Shown here: piece after piece, positions 32,047 to 42,856 of the stretch
Numbering within the stretch: position 1 is the first letter of the stretch
How the letters are laid out: each line of letters starts with the position of its first letter
DNA from: Strigamia acuminata
Lineage: Eukaryota > Arthropoda > Chilopoda > Geophilomorpha > Linotaeniidae
Length of the DNA stretch: 64,000 nucleotides
Direction of reading: 5' to 3'
Assembly: GCA_949358305.1 (NCBI GenBank)
Contig: OX442318.1
Span: 15,110,517 to 15,174,516, forward strand
The notes under the pieces: generated by a model
Databases searched by the model: none
Told to the model about the DNA's origin: nothing
The model's input: only the letters and a program-made list of their open reading frames with translations
Translations under genes and position numbers: made by a program

Positions 32047-35000
32047 TCACATGTCAAAGATGTGTCCACACAATTCAGTCAAACGTGGTCGGGCTAACCA
32101 CTTGGTTAATAAATCGGCCACGTTCAGTCTTCCAGAAACGTGCCGGATGTCGAAGACCTTGCTTTCATACAGATCGCGTAAATAATGAAAGCGAACCTCG
32201 ATGTGTTTGTTCGCTTTATTTTCTACGCGGTTCTTGCTATATTGTATCGCCGCTGTGCTATCAGCCAAGACACAGGGCTGCAAATTCCCAAAGTAGTCGA
32301 ACATTACCGACATGTTGAAGAGCCTCTTAAGCCATATCAGTTCCCTGACGCCATCAACGATGGCCACAAACTCTGACTCCATCACGGATAACGTGGTCAT
32401 CTTCTGCTTTCTACACGACCACGAGACCGGAACACCGCCCAGGAAAACCACATGACCTCCGAAACTCCTTCGTTGGTCTACATCCGTAGCGTATGACGCA
32501 TCGGTAAATACCGTTAGCAAAGCGCTTTTGCATCTCGAGAGATCAATACAATAATCCTCAGTACTTTTCAGGTACCTGAGTACCTGCAATAACATATTAA
32601 TATGTCTCTGAGAATGTCGCTCGTTGTATTGGGAGAGCACAATGGTGGAAAATAGTATGTCTGGTCTGGTTCGCGACGCCAAGAACAGAAGACTACCAAC
32701 CAGCGATCTATAGGGGAACACGGTGTCAAGTTGTTCATCCTTTTTCATCCCCATTATCATAGTACCTACAGCCCCAGGTAAATGAACTTTATGCGACCCA
32801 TCGATTTTTAAATGGTTGCATAATCTCTCGATATATTTGCGCTGATGCACTAAGATCTTGCCATTCACACGCGTAAATTCTATGCCTAGTAAATGGGTCA
32901 CTGGCCCAAGGTTTACCATTTGGAAATGGTCTGCTATCCAGGACAGGACATCTTTCTCGATCTTTTCGTTGCGTGAAAAGATGACTAAATCATCGACATA
33001 CACGACTAAAACTACATCTCTGTCCATACAATAAACACAGTTAAAACCAGGGACCGGTTTGAATCCTATGTGCAACAGTCTGTCGTGCAACTTTTCGAAC
33101 CACATACGGCCCGACTGATGCAGGCCGTATAAAGCTTTGTAAAGCTTCCAGCACTTGCCGACATTCTGTGGCGTTTGAAACCCTTTTGGAATTCCCATGT
33201 ATTGGACTTCGTCCAAGTCTCCATAGAGATATGCGGCTTTTATATCCGCATGTGTGTCTCTCCAGTTCATGAGGACAACCAACATGCAAAATAACACCAA
33301 GATAACAACAAAATTCACCACCGGTGAGAACACCTCGGTGAAATCTATGCCCGGTCGCTGTTTAAAACCTTGGGCGACCAGTCTCGCTCGATGACGTCTT
33401 ATTTCCCCGGTATTATCTCTCTTGATCTTATAGATCCATTTGCTGCCTAGCAATTGTTGGTCTTTCTCACAATCAACTTCCTCATAGACTTTTCTTTCAT
33501 TAAATATGTCAATTTCTTCTTGCATTGCGCCAACCCATTCGGACTTTCGTTCGCCTTTTATAGCCTCCTCGTAGGTGTTGGGCTCAAGCGCACAACAACC
33601 CGCAAAACCCGCAAATGGGTTCGGAAGTTCTTCATTTTGAGTTTTCCCTGAGAAATCAAACAGATCTGCCTCAAACTCGTATCCGTTTTCTTGGCACCAA
33701 TGCAATGCCTCAATTCTGCTGCGGAGCCTTTTCTTATTCGGCGCTACATAATGCGCATAGGTTGTCCCAGCATCCCTTCCTGTTTGTCTAACATATGGTT
33801 TAATATCCCAATCACTCATGTTCAATTTTAACAAAGGAACACCCCCAACTGCTACAGCCTCTTGACCCCCTCTTACGTTTGGAGAAGCTAACAGTGCTTC
33901 TTGGAAAACCTCTTCATCATCACTGACTTCGTCAGTTGGTTCTCCAGTAAATTCAATCAGTTTTGGTTTCTTAAAAACCAGGGGTTTAGGGGTTGTTGGT
34001 AATGGGGGCTTACCAAGTGTCAAATCCACAGCTGGTGGAAGCGGCTTTAAAACAGGTGGCACGGCTTGTTGGACAGGTAAACCCTGAATTGGGGGAACTT
34101 GACCTGGCAAAATTTGACCTGGTATAGGAACAGGTGCTAACCTCACTGGTGTTGGTGCTTCGTCATCTGACTCAAGTCCCAAGTCACTCACATTAAAGTA
34201 TTCAAAACTTTGTGTCTGTTCCTTTCCGTTTTTAGGAATGTGGTTCCCCTTCTCGTGCCAATATTCATTTTCATTAACGGTCACGTGTTTTGACCCAAAA
34301 ATCTTGTTACGTGTTGGGTCCCATATGCGATATCCCTTTGTATCAGTACAATAACCTACAAGGGCTCCAACCCAAGCTCTTGGTTCCAATTTGCTATGTC
34401 GTTGTTGGGCAGGGATATGTGTGTAACATTTTGATCCAATGCATCTTAAATGCCTAACTGAAGCCCTTTTGTTATAAAATACATTATAGGGGGAATGATT
34501 ATTTAATTTCGGATGTGGGTATAGGTTTTTAACATAAACAAGAGTTACCGCTAACTCTCCCCACAATCTCTTGGGAAGACCCGTTTCGATTAACATCGCT
34601 CTCACCCCCTCTAAGATTAAGCGGTTCGCCCGCTCTGCGACAGAATTCATTTCGGGCGAATAGGCATTCGTCCGCTCGCATTTAATTCCTTCTTGTTGGG
34701 CATAATCTTCCCATTCCTTGGATACAAATTCGCCCCCTTTATCAGTTCGTATTGTTTTGACCTTTTTAGATGTGGAGCGTTCAATCTCTCTTTGCCAAAT
34801 CTTAAAAATCCCTAATACATCACTTTTCTTTTTCATGATGTATATCCACATAAAGCGTGAATAATCGTCCACTATAAGTAGGAAATAACTCCCACCCCCA
34901 AGGGTTTTAGTTTGGCTTGCTCCCCAAACATCCATATGTACAAGGTCCAATATGCCTTTGGTCAAAATTTGTCCAATTGGAGGAAATCCAGCACGTGTCT

Positions 35001-36795
35001 TTTTGGCTTTCATGCACGCGTCACACTGGTCCATGTCTTTATTAGACAATTTCACTCCAAAAATATCTGTTGACTTTTCCATGTCAACAATGCCCTTTGT
35101 GTGTAAATGTGCCATCCGGCCATGCCAGTAACTAATATCTAACGCTTTATCCGCCTTTACATTAGGCTGAACCCCTTTAACTCCGTTGGCTGAAAGCGCA
35201 CCTGTGCCGGATCCACTTTGTGCCGCTTTTGCCTGCAAATCAACTAAAGTCCCCAGAGTTTTACTGCCCTTAATGCCTTTTGGTGTTTTTAACACCTCGT
35301 TATAAGACGGTTTCGTAATTTCGCTCGCCTGCGCTACGCATTCACTCGAGTTAGAATTAGATAAAACGCTATTATCATTAACAACATTAACACTTTCAGT
35401 AACACTTGATTGGTTAGTAACCGGACCACTCATGCTAGGTGTTTCCGCATGCGTCGGAACAACACTTGCATTTACAGAAGGAACCGCAATCTGACAAGAA
35501 CTCTTGTACATTCTGTCCGACTGACGCATGGCTGTCAGTATTGGTTCCGTAATCCGTTGTTTGAAAATGACCATTTTCCCTTCACCAACTCGGGTTATAT
35601 ACCCAGCCTCATCAGTGCGACCGAGGGAAATCAAATTTTTAGTAAAATTTGGTGCGTAAAACACATTCTTTAATATGAATGGGTGCCCTTGAGATTTATC
35701 CCGTGATTCTAGTTTAATATCTCCCACCCCGTCAATTTTGGATGAACCCTCACCCAATCGCACTGAATAATTAGAAAGGGGCTTGTAATTCACGAAACCG
35801 TGTTTGGTGAAAGTAAAGTGGTCGGTGGCGCCAGTGTCCACATACCACGCCATGTCTTGCACCCCCGATGATGTAACAAATGAAGACACGGTTGTCGTTG
35901 ATTGTCCGATGGTCTGTTGAAGCGATGTATAAAATCCTTCAAGTTCCTCTGAAGAGCTGACGTTAGCTTTCTTCCCTCGTGCACGTCCTCGACCTTTACT
36001 ACGTCCACGAGACTGAGAAACGTTCGATGCTGACTTTGTCGGCACAATCGCAAAGCCCTGCTTTGAAGAGGGGCAGTCGCGCGAAAAGTGGCCTTTTCCG
36101 CCGCAGTTATAGCAAACAACTCCTTTTTGTTGCGGCTTTTGCGGATTCGTCGCATAAGCACCAGATGCAGATGCGTCTCCTGGCGCAGTTCCACCATGAG
36201 TCCTGTTGTACTCAGCAAGGAGCCTTTCTTTAACTTTGGCCACTGTGAAGTCGGCCTTGTCCCAGTGGTACACAATGGATTTTAATGCCTCGTATTCAGG
36301 CCCGAGGAAATCCAAATATTGGAACGCGATTTCCTTTTCCGTTAAAGTAATATCCACGTCCTTTAACTCTATCGCCTTCCTGTCCACCCTAGAAGTGAAC
36401 ACGACCATGTCGTCCCCTGGAAGCATTTGGAGCTGTAAAAACTCCCGGCGTAGCCTGGCTTGTCGCGCCATCGTGGTCGGTTGGTACGCAGTTTTTAATG
36501 CGTCCCACGCTTCTTTTGCTGTTTTATTTGCGACAGCAACCCCTTTCTGCGCTTCTGTGCAGCCGAGACAAATGGAGGAACGTGCACGGGATTCTCGTGC
36601 CTGGAAATCACGCTTCTCCTTCGGGGAGGCCGTTGCGGCCAACGCTGGCTCGGTTCCAATTACGTGAGCCCAAACTCCTTGGTGCTCTAAGTAAAGCTGC
36701 ATGTCGACGACCCAAGACTCATAATTTGCGCCGTCTAATTTGCGAATGTTTGCATTAAATGGCTTGGAAAAATCTTCCATCACTTCACTGGCCAT
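32047..36795 (-). CDS. gag-pol: Copia C gag-pol polyprotein, 1582 codons
   Basis: I start at ATG 36795 (MASEVMEDFSK). The frame is open 21 codons further but has no earlier ATG. The order is typical of copia: UBN2 gag (LDGANYESWVVDMQLYLEH, then AFQYLDFLGPEYEAL), a CCHC knuckle CYNCGGKGHFSRDC near 226, protease WYVDTGATDHF near 318, and GAG-pre-integrase YWHGRMAHL. Integrase has Asp near 621, Asp near 682 and Glu near 720 (VHMDVWG, RTDKGGEF, SVAERAN). RT has VVYVDDLVIF near 1266 and RNase H has FTDASYATD near 1432. All catalytic residues I checked are present. Gag forms the particle, and the other domains process the polyprotein, copy RNA and insert the DNA. There is no separate Gag stop, so Gag excess must come from splicing or proteolysis. 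Confidence 0.97.
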   Translation of the reverse strand: MASEVMEDFSKPFNANIRKLDGANYESWVVDMQLYLEHQGVWAHVIGTEPALAATASPKEKRDFQARESRARSSICLGCTEAQKGVAVANKTAKEAWDALKTAYQPTTMARQARLRREFLQLQMLPGDDMVVFTSRVDRKAIELKDVDITLTEKEIAFQYLDFLGPEYEALKSIVYHWDKADFTVAKVKERLLAEYNRTHGGTAPGDASASGAYATNPQKPQQKGVVCYNCGGKGHFSRDCPSSKQGFAIVPTKSASNVSQSRGRSKGRGRARGKKANVSSSEELEGFYTSLQQTIGQSTTTVSSFVTSSGVQDMAWYVDTGATDHFTFTKHGFVNYKPLSNYSVRLGEGSSKIDGVGDIKLESRDKSQGHPFILKNVFYAPNFTKNLISLGRTDEAGYITRVGEGKMVIFKQRITEPILTAMRQSDRMYKSSCQIAVPSVNASVVPTHAETPSMSGPVTNQSSVTESVNVVNDNSVLSNSNSSECVAQASEITKPSYNEVLKTPKGIKGSKTLGTLVDLQAKAAQSGSGTGALSANGVKGVQPNVKADKALDISYWHGRMAHLHTKGIVDMEKSTDIFGVKLSNKDMDQCDACMKAKKTRAGFPPIGQILTKGILDLVHMDVWGASQTKTLGGGSYFLLIVDDYSRFMWIYIMKKKSDVLGIFKIWQREIERSTSKKVKTIRTDKGGEFVSKEWEDYAQQEGIKCERTNAYSPEMNSVAERANRLILEGVRAMLIETGLPKRLWGELAVTLVYVKNLYPHPKLNNHSPYNVFYNKRASVRHLRCIGSKCYTHIPAQQRHSKLEPRAWVGALVGYCTDTKGYRIWDPTRNKIFGSKHVTVNENEYWHEKGNHIPKNGKEQTQSFEYFNVSDLGLESDDEAPTPVRLAPVPIPGQILPGQVPPIQGLPVQQAVPPVLKPLPPAVDLTLGKPPLPTTPKPLVFKKPKLIEFTGEPTDEVSDDEEVFQEALLASPNVRGGQEAVAVGGVPLLKLNMSDWDIKPYVRQTGRDAGTTYAHYVAPNKKRLRSRIEALHWCQENGYEFEADLFDFSGKTQNEELPNPFAGFAGCCALEPNTYEEAIKGERKSEWVGAMQEEIDIFNERKVYEEVDCEKDQQLLGSKWIYKIKRDNTGEIRRHRARLVAQGFKQRPGIDFTEVFSPVVNFVVILVLFCMLVVLMNWRDTHADIKAAYLYGDLDEVQYMGIPKGFQTPQNVGKCWKLYKALYGLHQSGRMWFEKLHDRLLHIGFKPVPGFNCVYCMDRDVVLVVYVDDLVIFSRNEKIEKDVLSWIADHFQMVNLGPVTHLLGIEFTRVNGKILVHQRKYIERLCNHLKIDGSHKVHLPGAVGTMIMGMKKDEQLDTVFPYRSLVGSLLFLASRTRPDILFSTIVLSQYNERHSQRHINMLLQVLRYLKSTEDYCIDLSRCKSALLTVFTDASYATDVDQRRSFGGHVVFLGGVPVSWSCRKQKMTTLSVMESEFVAIVDGVRELIWLKRLFNMSVMFDYFGNLQPCVLADSTAAIQYSKNRVENKANKHIEVRFHYLRDLYESKVFDIRHVSGRLNVADLLTKWLARPRLTELCGHIFDM

Positions 36796-37976
36796 TATGC
36801 GATGCGTAGCACAATACACAAAATCACTTAGAATCACAACACTTGCAAAATATAACACTTAACCCACCAAAAATTAGGCGAAAAATAATACAATTCCACC
36901 CGGGGTACAGCTCAATAAGTGAGCACAACTTCTCCGACTAGTCGCTACAAGGACCTCCGACCGACACACCTGGGGTCGCGGGAAAATCCCCTTGCTTCGA
37001 GCAAGCCTAGCCGAAAATAAGACGACACTAGGCGAATGCCTAAAGGGTGCCGAATATATTAAAGGGCCCAAACAAAACCTTAATATTATACAGAGTTTCA
37101 CGACAACCCAAAAAAAAACACTTTTAAGATGTTAAGATGGCAAGTTGATGTGTGAATTGCGGGAGGAATCGTCGCAAGTCCAACGCTGGCTGCTTGGAGC
37201 TCCCTCGGAGCACAGGCGCACACCGGGGTGCTAACCTGTGTGTGTGCGGCAATAATAACCTCGCACACTTCGCGCACGTCCGCGCCTTCGCAATTGCCGT
37301 ATTGCAAAATTGCGGTTCTTCAATGTCGAATGCACGTGCGTATTCCGTACGCACGGGTTCTCCAACGTCGGTACGTCGTTCGAGACGTACGTGGTGAACG
37401 TTGATCGTTCGTGATGCGAAATATTCGCGATGATCGCCGCCGCACTCGTATCTGGCGAAAAATGCACAAAATCGACGAACTCCGCCGATAAATTAGTGCT
37501 AATGCACGCAAAACACCTCACACTGGTGTAAATAATAAATACAGTTACTTGAAAACGCTCGTAGAATCCAAAAACCGCTGAAAAACGATGCTGGAAACAG
37601 CCAAAACACTTAACACCTGGTCGGCGCCATCTTGGATTCCCGAAAATGTGATCCAGGTTGGGAAAAACAGTTCCGTGTGGTTTTAGCAGTTTCCTCCTGC
37701 TAAATGCCGGATATTTTAACGAAAATATCTTGTCCTCACCGCTAATGATGAAAACGCTGGCCGCTCCACGCTGAAAACCGCTCAAAATCGTCGAAAAACG
37801 AATAATTTCGACTTCGCCGACCCCCGATGTTGGCTGCGCTACTCGGCGACGTGCGGGAAACGTTCCGTGTCGCCCCGCCTCCGTTTTCCGTGCGTCGTGG
37901 CCGTCCGCGACGTGGAAAATCGCCGAAAAATCGCCGAGAATTGCTTTAAATCGACAGGCACTCACCAAAAACGCAT
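36796..37976 (-). other. Gag leader of copia C
   Basis: 1.18 kb between the primer site and gag. A 245-codon minus frame (37231-37968) has no recognisable domain and lies out of phase with gag. GC content is higher than in the LTRs. Such long leaders in copia may carry packaging or splice signals; none can be assigned here. Confidence 0.6.
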
Positions 37977-37989
37977 GCCTCTGCTACCA
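37977..37989 (-). promoter_or_regulatory. Primer-binding site, initiator tRNA-Met (C)
   Basis: The minus strand reads TGGTAGCAGAGGC one base inside the 5' LTR. Eleven bases complement the insect initiator tRNA-Met 3' end. Confidence 0.9.
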
Positions 37990-37990
37990 C

Positions 37991-38471
37991 TGTTGGCCTA
38001 TGGATCTTAAATCAGGTGAGTTCAAGCAGTTTTCAATGTTTTGCAACACTAGCACAAATTGTGCCGCCATCTTTAATATCATGGAAAACATGTGAGAACA
38101 AATGATACATGGTTTGAGGTTATTTCACCTCACAAACTATAAGAAGGACAAATCACTATTGTATTCAATTTGATTTGTCCTGTACAATGTTTAAACATAA
38201 ACAACTTAAAACAGAACAAGTTCTTAATGCAAAATGCTCATAAGAGCAGACGACAATTAGACAAATCATTATATAAAGGTAAATCAGTTGTGGTAACGAA
38301 ACACGCATTAGATAAAAAGCAATAACAACTGATCTGCAATTCCGGGACATAATACAATGATAAACTAATCGCGTAACAATCGCGCTAATTCGGAAACGCA
38401 CGAAGTAATCTCTCCATCGTAAATCGGAACTGACTGTGACAACACTTGTCCCTAAACTTTACATATCAATA
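37991..38471 (-). repeat. 5' LTR of copia C, 481 bp
   Basis: Copy of 31547-32027 with no difference seen, followed by the ATATG duplication and the rest of the F LTR. Confidence 0.97.
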
Positions 38472-39047
38472 ATATGGTGGCCGACGACGAACGTTCGTAA
38501 CGTCGAAACGAAAACTCTATGACAAAATCTGAGCACACCAAACGAAAGAGCACACCGGAATTAGTACAAAACAATACTAAAACACAACAAAGCTACCTTT
38601 AAAAGGTGAAAACGAAACGTTAGAAGTTCTGAAATAACAAGACTAGGAATTGAAAAATGACGTCACGCGTATAGCGTAACTGTGCTGCATTTCGACGAAT
38701 GCACTCAAAAATGCCGTACAACTAGAAAAATGCATTAGAATTGATAAAATAAAACAAAATACGCAATAAAATACCGAAAATATGTGACAATAAATTGAAT
38801 TATCCCATTTCACAACACTAGAACACTAAATAACACTGAAAAACATTTTAATAAGTCAAAATTCCTGTAAAGTGAAAAATATCAGTTAATTATGAAAAAT
38901 AAAACACTAAAGGAAAATTAAACAAATCAAAGCAATTAGTAATATTTATTGACACAATCTCAGCACAACAATTCTTCTACGCTGTCTTGCAACAGCGAAT
39001 TGCCGGCGAGAGAACAGAGAAGAGAAAACACAACGAGCTCAAACAAA

Positions 39048-39368
39048 TCAGTCCAGTTCAAGAGCTCTCACATGCTTAACTGATCTTTTCAGTTCACGTC
39101 CATCGGGTAGCACTACTTTAATGACTCGGGTAAAACCATCCTCACCGGGAAAAATTTCCTTTATCCTGGCAAGTGGCCAAAAATAGGGATTTGTTCCTAT
39201 TTTTTCTAACAACACGATCTGATTCACTTTGGGGTTTTTGAAATTTTTATCGCCTTTGGTCTCATAAAAATTTCGCAATTGCATAAGGTAACTTTTTCTC
39301 CACACTCTCCAAAATTCCCAAATGAACTGTCTGCGTTTAATGTCTAATTTTCTTAAATCTGTTTTTTT
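39048..39368 (-). pseudogene. BEL F pol C-terminal domain (DUF5641 type)
   Basis: The frame matches the end of the D integrase region: WRKSYLMQLRNFYETKGDKNF, NPYFWPLARIKEIFPGEDG and VVLPDGRELKRSVKHVRALEL. BEL/Pao polyproteins end with this domain after integrase. It is cut at 39368 by the D LTR; upstream codons resume at 59453. Only the coordinate of the stop (39048) is certain. Confidence 0.9.
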
Positions 39369-40930
39369 TGTTGCAGGTCAACAAGACAGATAGAAAGGAA
39401 TGGCGATGCGTATCCAAATTCAAGACACTTGAGCTCGCCCAAGGTCGTATGGCGTGGCTAGTACGAAAATCGCACTGGAGAGCAATAAATCCGCAACAAA
39501 TGGCATTGTTGTACCGCTGGAACAATGTGGAGAACACCTGCACCAAGTATCCAATAGGTGGCGGAAACATAAGTTGGCCTGAGAAATTTTAAACTACTCA
39601 CTACACATTGAATGTGTTTGAAAATAAACCTAAAACAAGAGCTAATAAAACACAACACATTTATTCAAAGGTTGGTTAATAACTGATGAAATTACAGCAA
39701 TTAGATTGGTTCTTAGAGAACCGCACATGCGCAGTACCGAATATGGCACGCGCCAGGCCGATAGCGGCGAAATACAGCTACACGAAAGATTCCGTTACCA
39801 TGGTAACGGAGGAAACAAGATCACGGCAAAGTTGGCATTTGCTTAAAAATGCACTAAAAATACATTGAATTACATTGAAATGACCACAAGAATGCGGTGA
39901 ACAAAAAAGATAATCACAACAATGTCCAAAAACACGTTAAACAATGAGATATTAGCAAAAAACCGATCTCGGAAAGAAAGGATTGACGATAGCCAATCAC
40001 AGGCCAGGGAAATTACATAACGATCACATTTGAATTTCGATCGGTACAAAAGCACAAAATTATCAAAGAATACATACAGAATAATAACGCAATGTAATAG
40101 TAAATGCAAATTATGTGATATAAAATACAAAAATAACGGTTACATTGTGTAATCGTCGCTTGGGACAAACATGGCGACCGGCGAACATAACAAAGGTGTT
40201 GGATCAAACATGGCGTCCGGCGAACAAAACATCGGCGGCAAAACCACACGTAAAATGAATGTAAAAACACTAAATGTATATAATCAATAAAGTATCGATT
40301 AAATTATAAGAATAATTATCAATTCTCTTTACAAAACATCGGAATAAAACACACAGATTGAATAAATACGAATTTATCGGCCAAACGAACATTCCCGGCT
40401 GCGCTTTTATGGCAGACAGAAACGAACGTTCAAACCAATCAAACGGAACTTCCAAAGCAGTATTGATGCATCTAGATAGAAAGAGCATGATGAAATTAGT
40501 AGAAACGAATGCTTAATAAAATTCCAAATGATTTGAAAAGTACCAAACAAAAGGTTAGAAGACGGAACCGTAACTTTACGGGAAACAGAAATATGACGTC
40601 ACTAGCATCGCAAATGTATGCTAGGGAACGAAATTTGCACCAAAACAGTTCGGAATCAACACAAACTCTCAAAAAACAAATGAATAAGTCAATAAATGCA
40701 CGGAATAAGATATTTGAAATCAATACAAAGCATAAATACAACTAAATATTGAAAAGTATGAATAAAAATCAAGTCAAAACACTTTAATAAGCAATAAAAA
40801 ATCTGAAAAGTGAAAAAATACCAATTAGGCAAAGGAAATTAAAACACTTAAAGATTTTAATCAACTCAAAGTAAATGGTAAAAATATTGACAATAAAATA
40901 GCACAACAATTTCTACGCTGTCTTGCAACA
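39369..40930 (-). repeat. 3' LTR of BEL D, 1562 bp
   Basis: It starts TGTTGCAGGTCAACAAG and ends CTGTCTTGCAACA on the plus strand. Near-identical copy of 57891-59452. The many short open frames in it recur in the other copy and have no domain. Confidence 0.95.
39791..39810. other. 20-bp perfect palindrome in the D LTR
   Basis: TCCGTTACCATGGTAACGGA equals its own reverse complement. It recurs at 58313-58332. F has a related stem at 30966-30987. Confidence 0.9.
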
Positions 40931-40989
40931 GCGAATTGCCGGCGAGAGGACAGAGATGGAGAACCACGCAAAAAATCACAAAAGAAAAA

Positions 40990-41766
40990 TCACTCAAGTT
41001 CTAGGGCTCTCACATGCTTGACTGACCTTTTCAACTCACGTCCATCGGGTAGCACAACTTTTATCACACGGATTTGACCATCCTCACCGGGAAAAATTTC
41101 TTTTATCCTGACAAGTGGCCAAAAATATGGGTTAGTACCCATTTTTTCTAGAAGCACTATTTGGTCTACTTTAGGGTTTTTGAAGAACTTATCACCTTTG
41201 GATTCATAAAAATTCCTCAATTGCATGAGGTAACTCTTTTTCCAAATTTTCCAGAACTCCCAAATAAATTGGCGTCGTTTAATGTCCAGTTTTCTTAAAT
41301 CTGATTTTTTAATTGCACTCAGTTGTTTGTTTATTACGTATTTTGGCATGCCTCCTGTTAGAAAGTTTTCAGGTGCCAAAATTCTACCACCATCTACACT
41401 GTCTGGGACGTAACTTAAGGGTCGGGAATTTAGCACTGAACTTATTTCCAAGACCAATGTTTGGAGAGTTTCCAAGTCCACAGTGCTGCGCAACAAAGTT
41501 TTTCAAAGTTTATCTTTTACTGAGCGGACTAAGCGCTCCCACGCTCCGCCCATCCAGGGAGACAGCGGTGGGATGAAAGTCCAAAGCACTCTCTTTTCGG
41601 ATAGGAAAGTTTTCACATCTGAATGACCGATGAGTTTCCCCCATGATTGTAATTCGAGGCTTCCGCGCTCAAACGTCTTACTGTTGTCAGAGAAAATCTT
41701 CCCGGGGTATCCGTGGCGTGCCCCAAATCTTCTCATTGCAAGCAAAAACTTTGGCACAGAAAGGTC
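40990..41766 (-). pseudogene. BEL D integrase end and C-terminal domain
   Basis: From the E insertion point the frame reads FLLAMRRFGARHGYPGKIFSDN (second integrase Asp) and PLSPWMGGAWERLVRSVKDK (Glu of the triad), then the DUF5641-type end to the stop at 40990. A TGA at 41504-41506 interrupts it after DKL. In F the same codon is CGA, so a single C-to-T change inactivated it. The frame is otherwise in phase with 52458-53171 on the other side of E. Confidence 0.93.
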
Positions 41767-42784
41767 TGTTGTGACCCGACTGGACCGGGGTCAACGAAGA
41801 GTTTCTCTCGTGACCTCGTTTCGGGTGTAAGGGGAGCCGCAAGCGCGTCTCCCTTCCCTCAGTGCATTGACATCTAGTCAATGGACAGGCGTCTGCCCTG
41901 AGGGAGTGGGGATGGCTCGTCCACCCCACCATTGGGTGATTCCGGTCACCTGTCAACCCCGCTTTGTGCAAAGGAATGTGCCTTGCACTGAGCGGGCAGA
42001 ACCAACACAACCATCAAACGAGAAACACACGTAAAACCCGTCGTCCTACAAGATCAGGCCCAAGTAAATATACTGGGATTGACCAAGGACAAAGGACAAT
42101 TTACCGTGAGTACGTTTGGTCAGTGTCAAACTCCGCAGAGTAACCTGCGAGATAAGATTACCACACTATTTTAGCACACCAGCTAGAAATAGTAAAAACC
42201 ACTCCAGTTTAGCGAGTTGTGCAGACAAACGGTCGCACAAGCCTAAACTGCAGTAAAACCACGACGAGCGTTCCCGCCGCTGTGTGACCGCCGGGAGCCA
42301 GAAGAGTCCGCCGCTGTGTGATCGCCGGACACCACACAAAAACCTAGACAACAGACCGAAGTAAGCCTTTTAACTAAGCATTCACTCGCGCCCGACCAGC
42401 GTGAGCCCGAAGGACCAGCCAGAGACGAGCCGAGGACGCCATATTGCCACGCCGGCCCAAGACGACATCACGTTGCTACAACGAGGACGCCATCTTGGAC
42501 ACGCACGAGACAACAGACGACCTCGCCGATTCCAGCCAGCTTTCATCTTACCTTTGCCTTTCCATTTCCCATCACCCATTCCGATTTACATTTTACTTAC
42601 CCTTTATAGATATATATATAAGATATATCTGTACATTGCCCCGCAGAATAAATCTATATTATATTTTACCTTTTATATCTGTGTAATCATTTCTTTGGGT
42701 AAACCGCTTGAGCAAAGCGGTAGTGAGTTAGTCGAATTAAGTAATCAACCCACGAGTTAGCGACGGTTAGAGTTGAGCGCGACA
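41767..42784 (+). repeat. 5' LTR of gypsy E, 1018 bp
   Basis: It begins TGTTGTGACCCGACTGG and ends GTTGAGCGCGACA. Copy of 51436-52453. Frames of 119, 80, 65 and 61 codons inside it recur unchanged in the other copy and are not taken as genes. Confidence 0.97.
42605..42652 (+). promoter_or_regulatory. TATA-like tract and poly(A) signal in the E LTR
   Basis: TATAGATATATATATAAG (42605-42622) is followed by AATAAA at 42647-42652. The same pair lies at 52274-52321 in the 3' LTR. This fits a promoter and a 3'-end signal within a short R region; the exact start site is not visible. Confidence 0.55.
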
Positions 42785-42786
42785 CG

Positions 42787-42804
42787 TGGGGGCCTGTCCG
42801 GGAT
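42787..42804 (+). promoter_or_regulatory. Primer-binding site of E, tRNA-Pro-like
   Basis: TGGGGGCCTGTCCGGGAT lies two bases after the LTR. It differs at two positions from the well-known tRNA-Pro site TGGGGGCTCGTCCGGGAT, so a tRNA-Pro variant is the likely primer. Confidence 0.7.
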
Positions 42805-42856
42805 CAAGTCGAATAACTGATTCTAACCTGTGATTACATCATACCCAAAGCAAGAA

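Larger units (their letters stand above)
31547..38471 (-). mobile_element. Intact Ty1/copia element C, 6925 bp
   Basis: The two 481-bp LTRs appear identical, with a perfect 5-bp duplication ATATG (31542-31546 and 38472-38476), primer site, polypurine tract and one uninterrupted gag-pol frame. It lies in the 3' LTR of F. Everything a copia element needs is present, so it may still be mobile. Confidence 0.97.
30541..38994 (-). repeat. 3' LTR of BEL F (split by copia C)
   Basis: The LTR consists of 30541-31546 and 38477-38994, about 1524 bp without C and its duplication. It starts TGTTGCGGTCTGTCAAC and ends GCTGTCTTGCAACA, like the D LTRs (1562 bp). It shares blocks such as GAACCGCACATGCGCAGT and the hairpin near 30966. 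Divergence from D is visible throughout, so F is from another subfamily or older. Confidence 0.85.

Noticed and set aside
37231-37968. 245-codon minus frame in the C leader
   Set aside because: Out of phase with gag with no domain; begins beside the primer site. I keep it as leader sequence.
42401-42760. 119-, 80-, 65- and 61-codon frames in the E LTR, repeated at 52051-52429
   Set aside because: They are identical only because the LTRs are identical, overlap each other on both strands, and have no recognisable domain.
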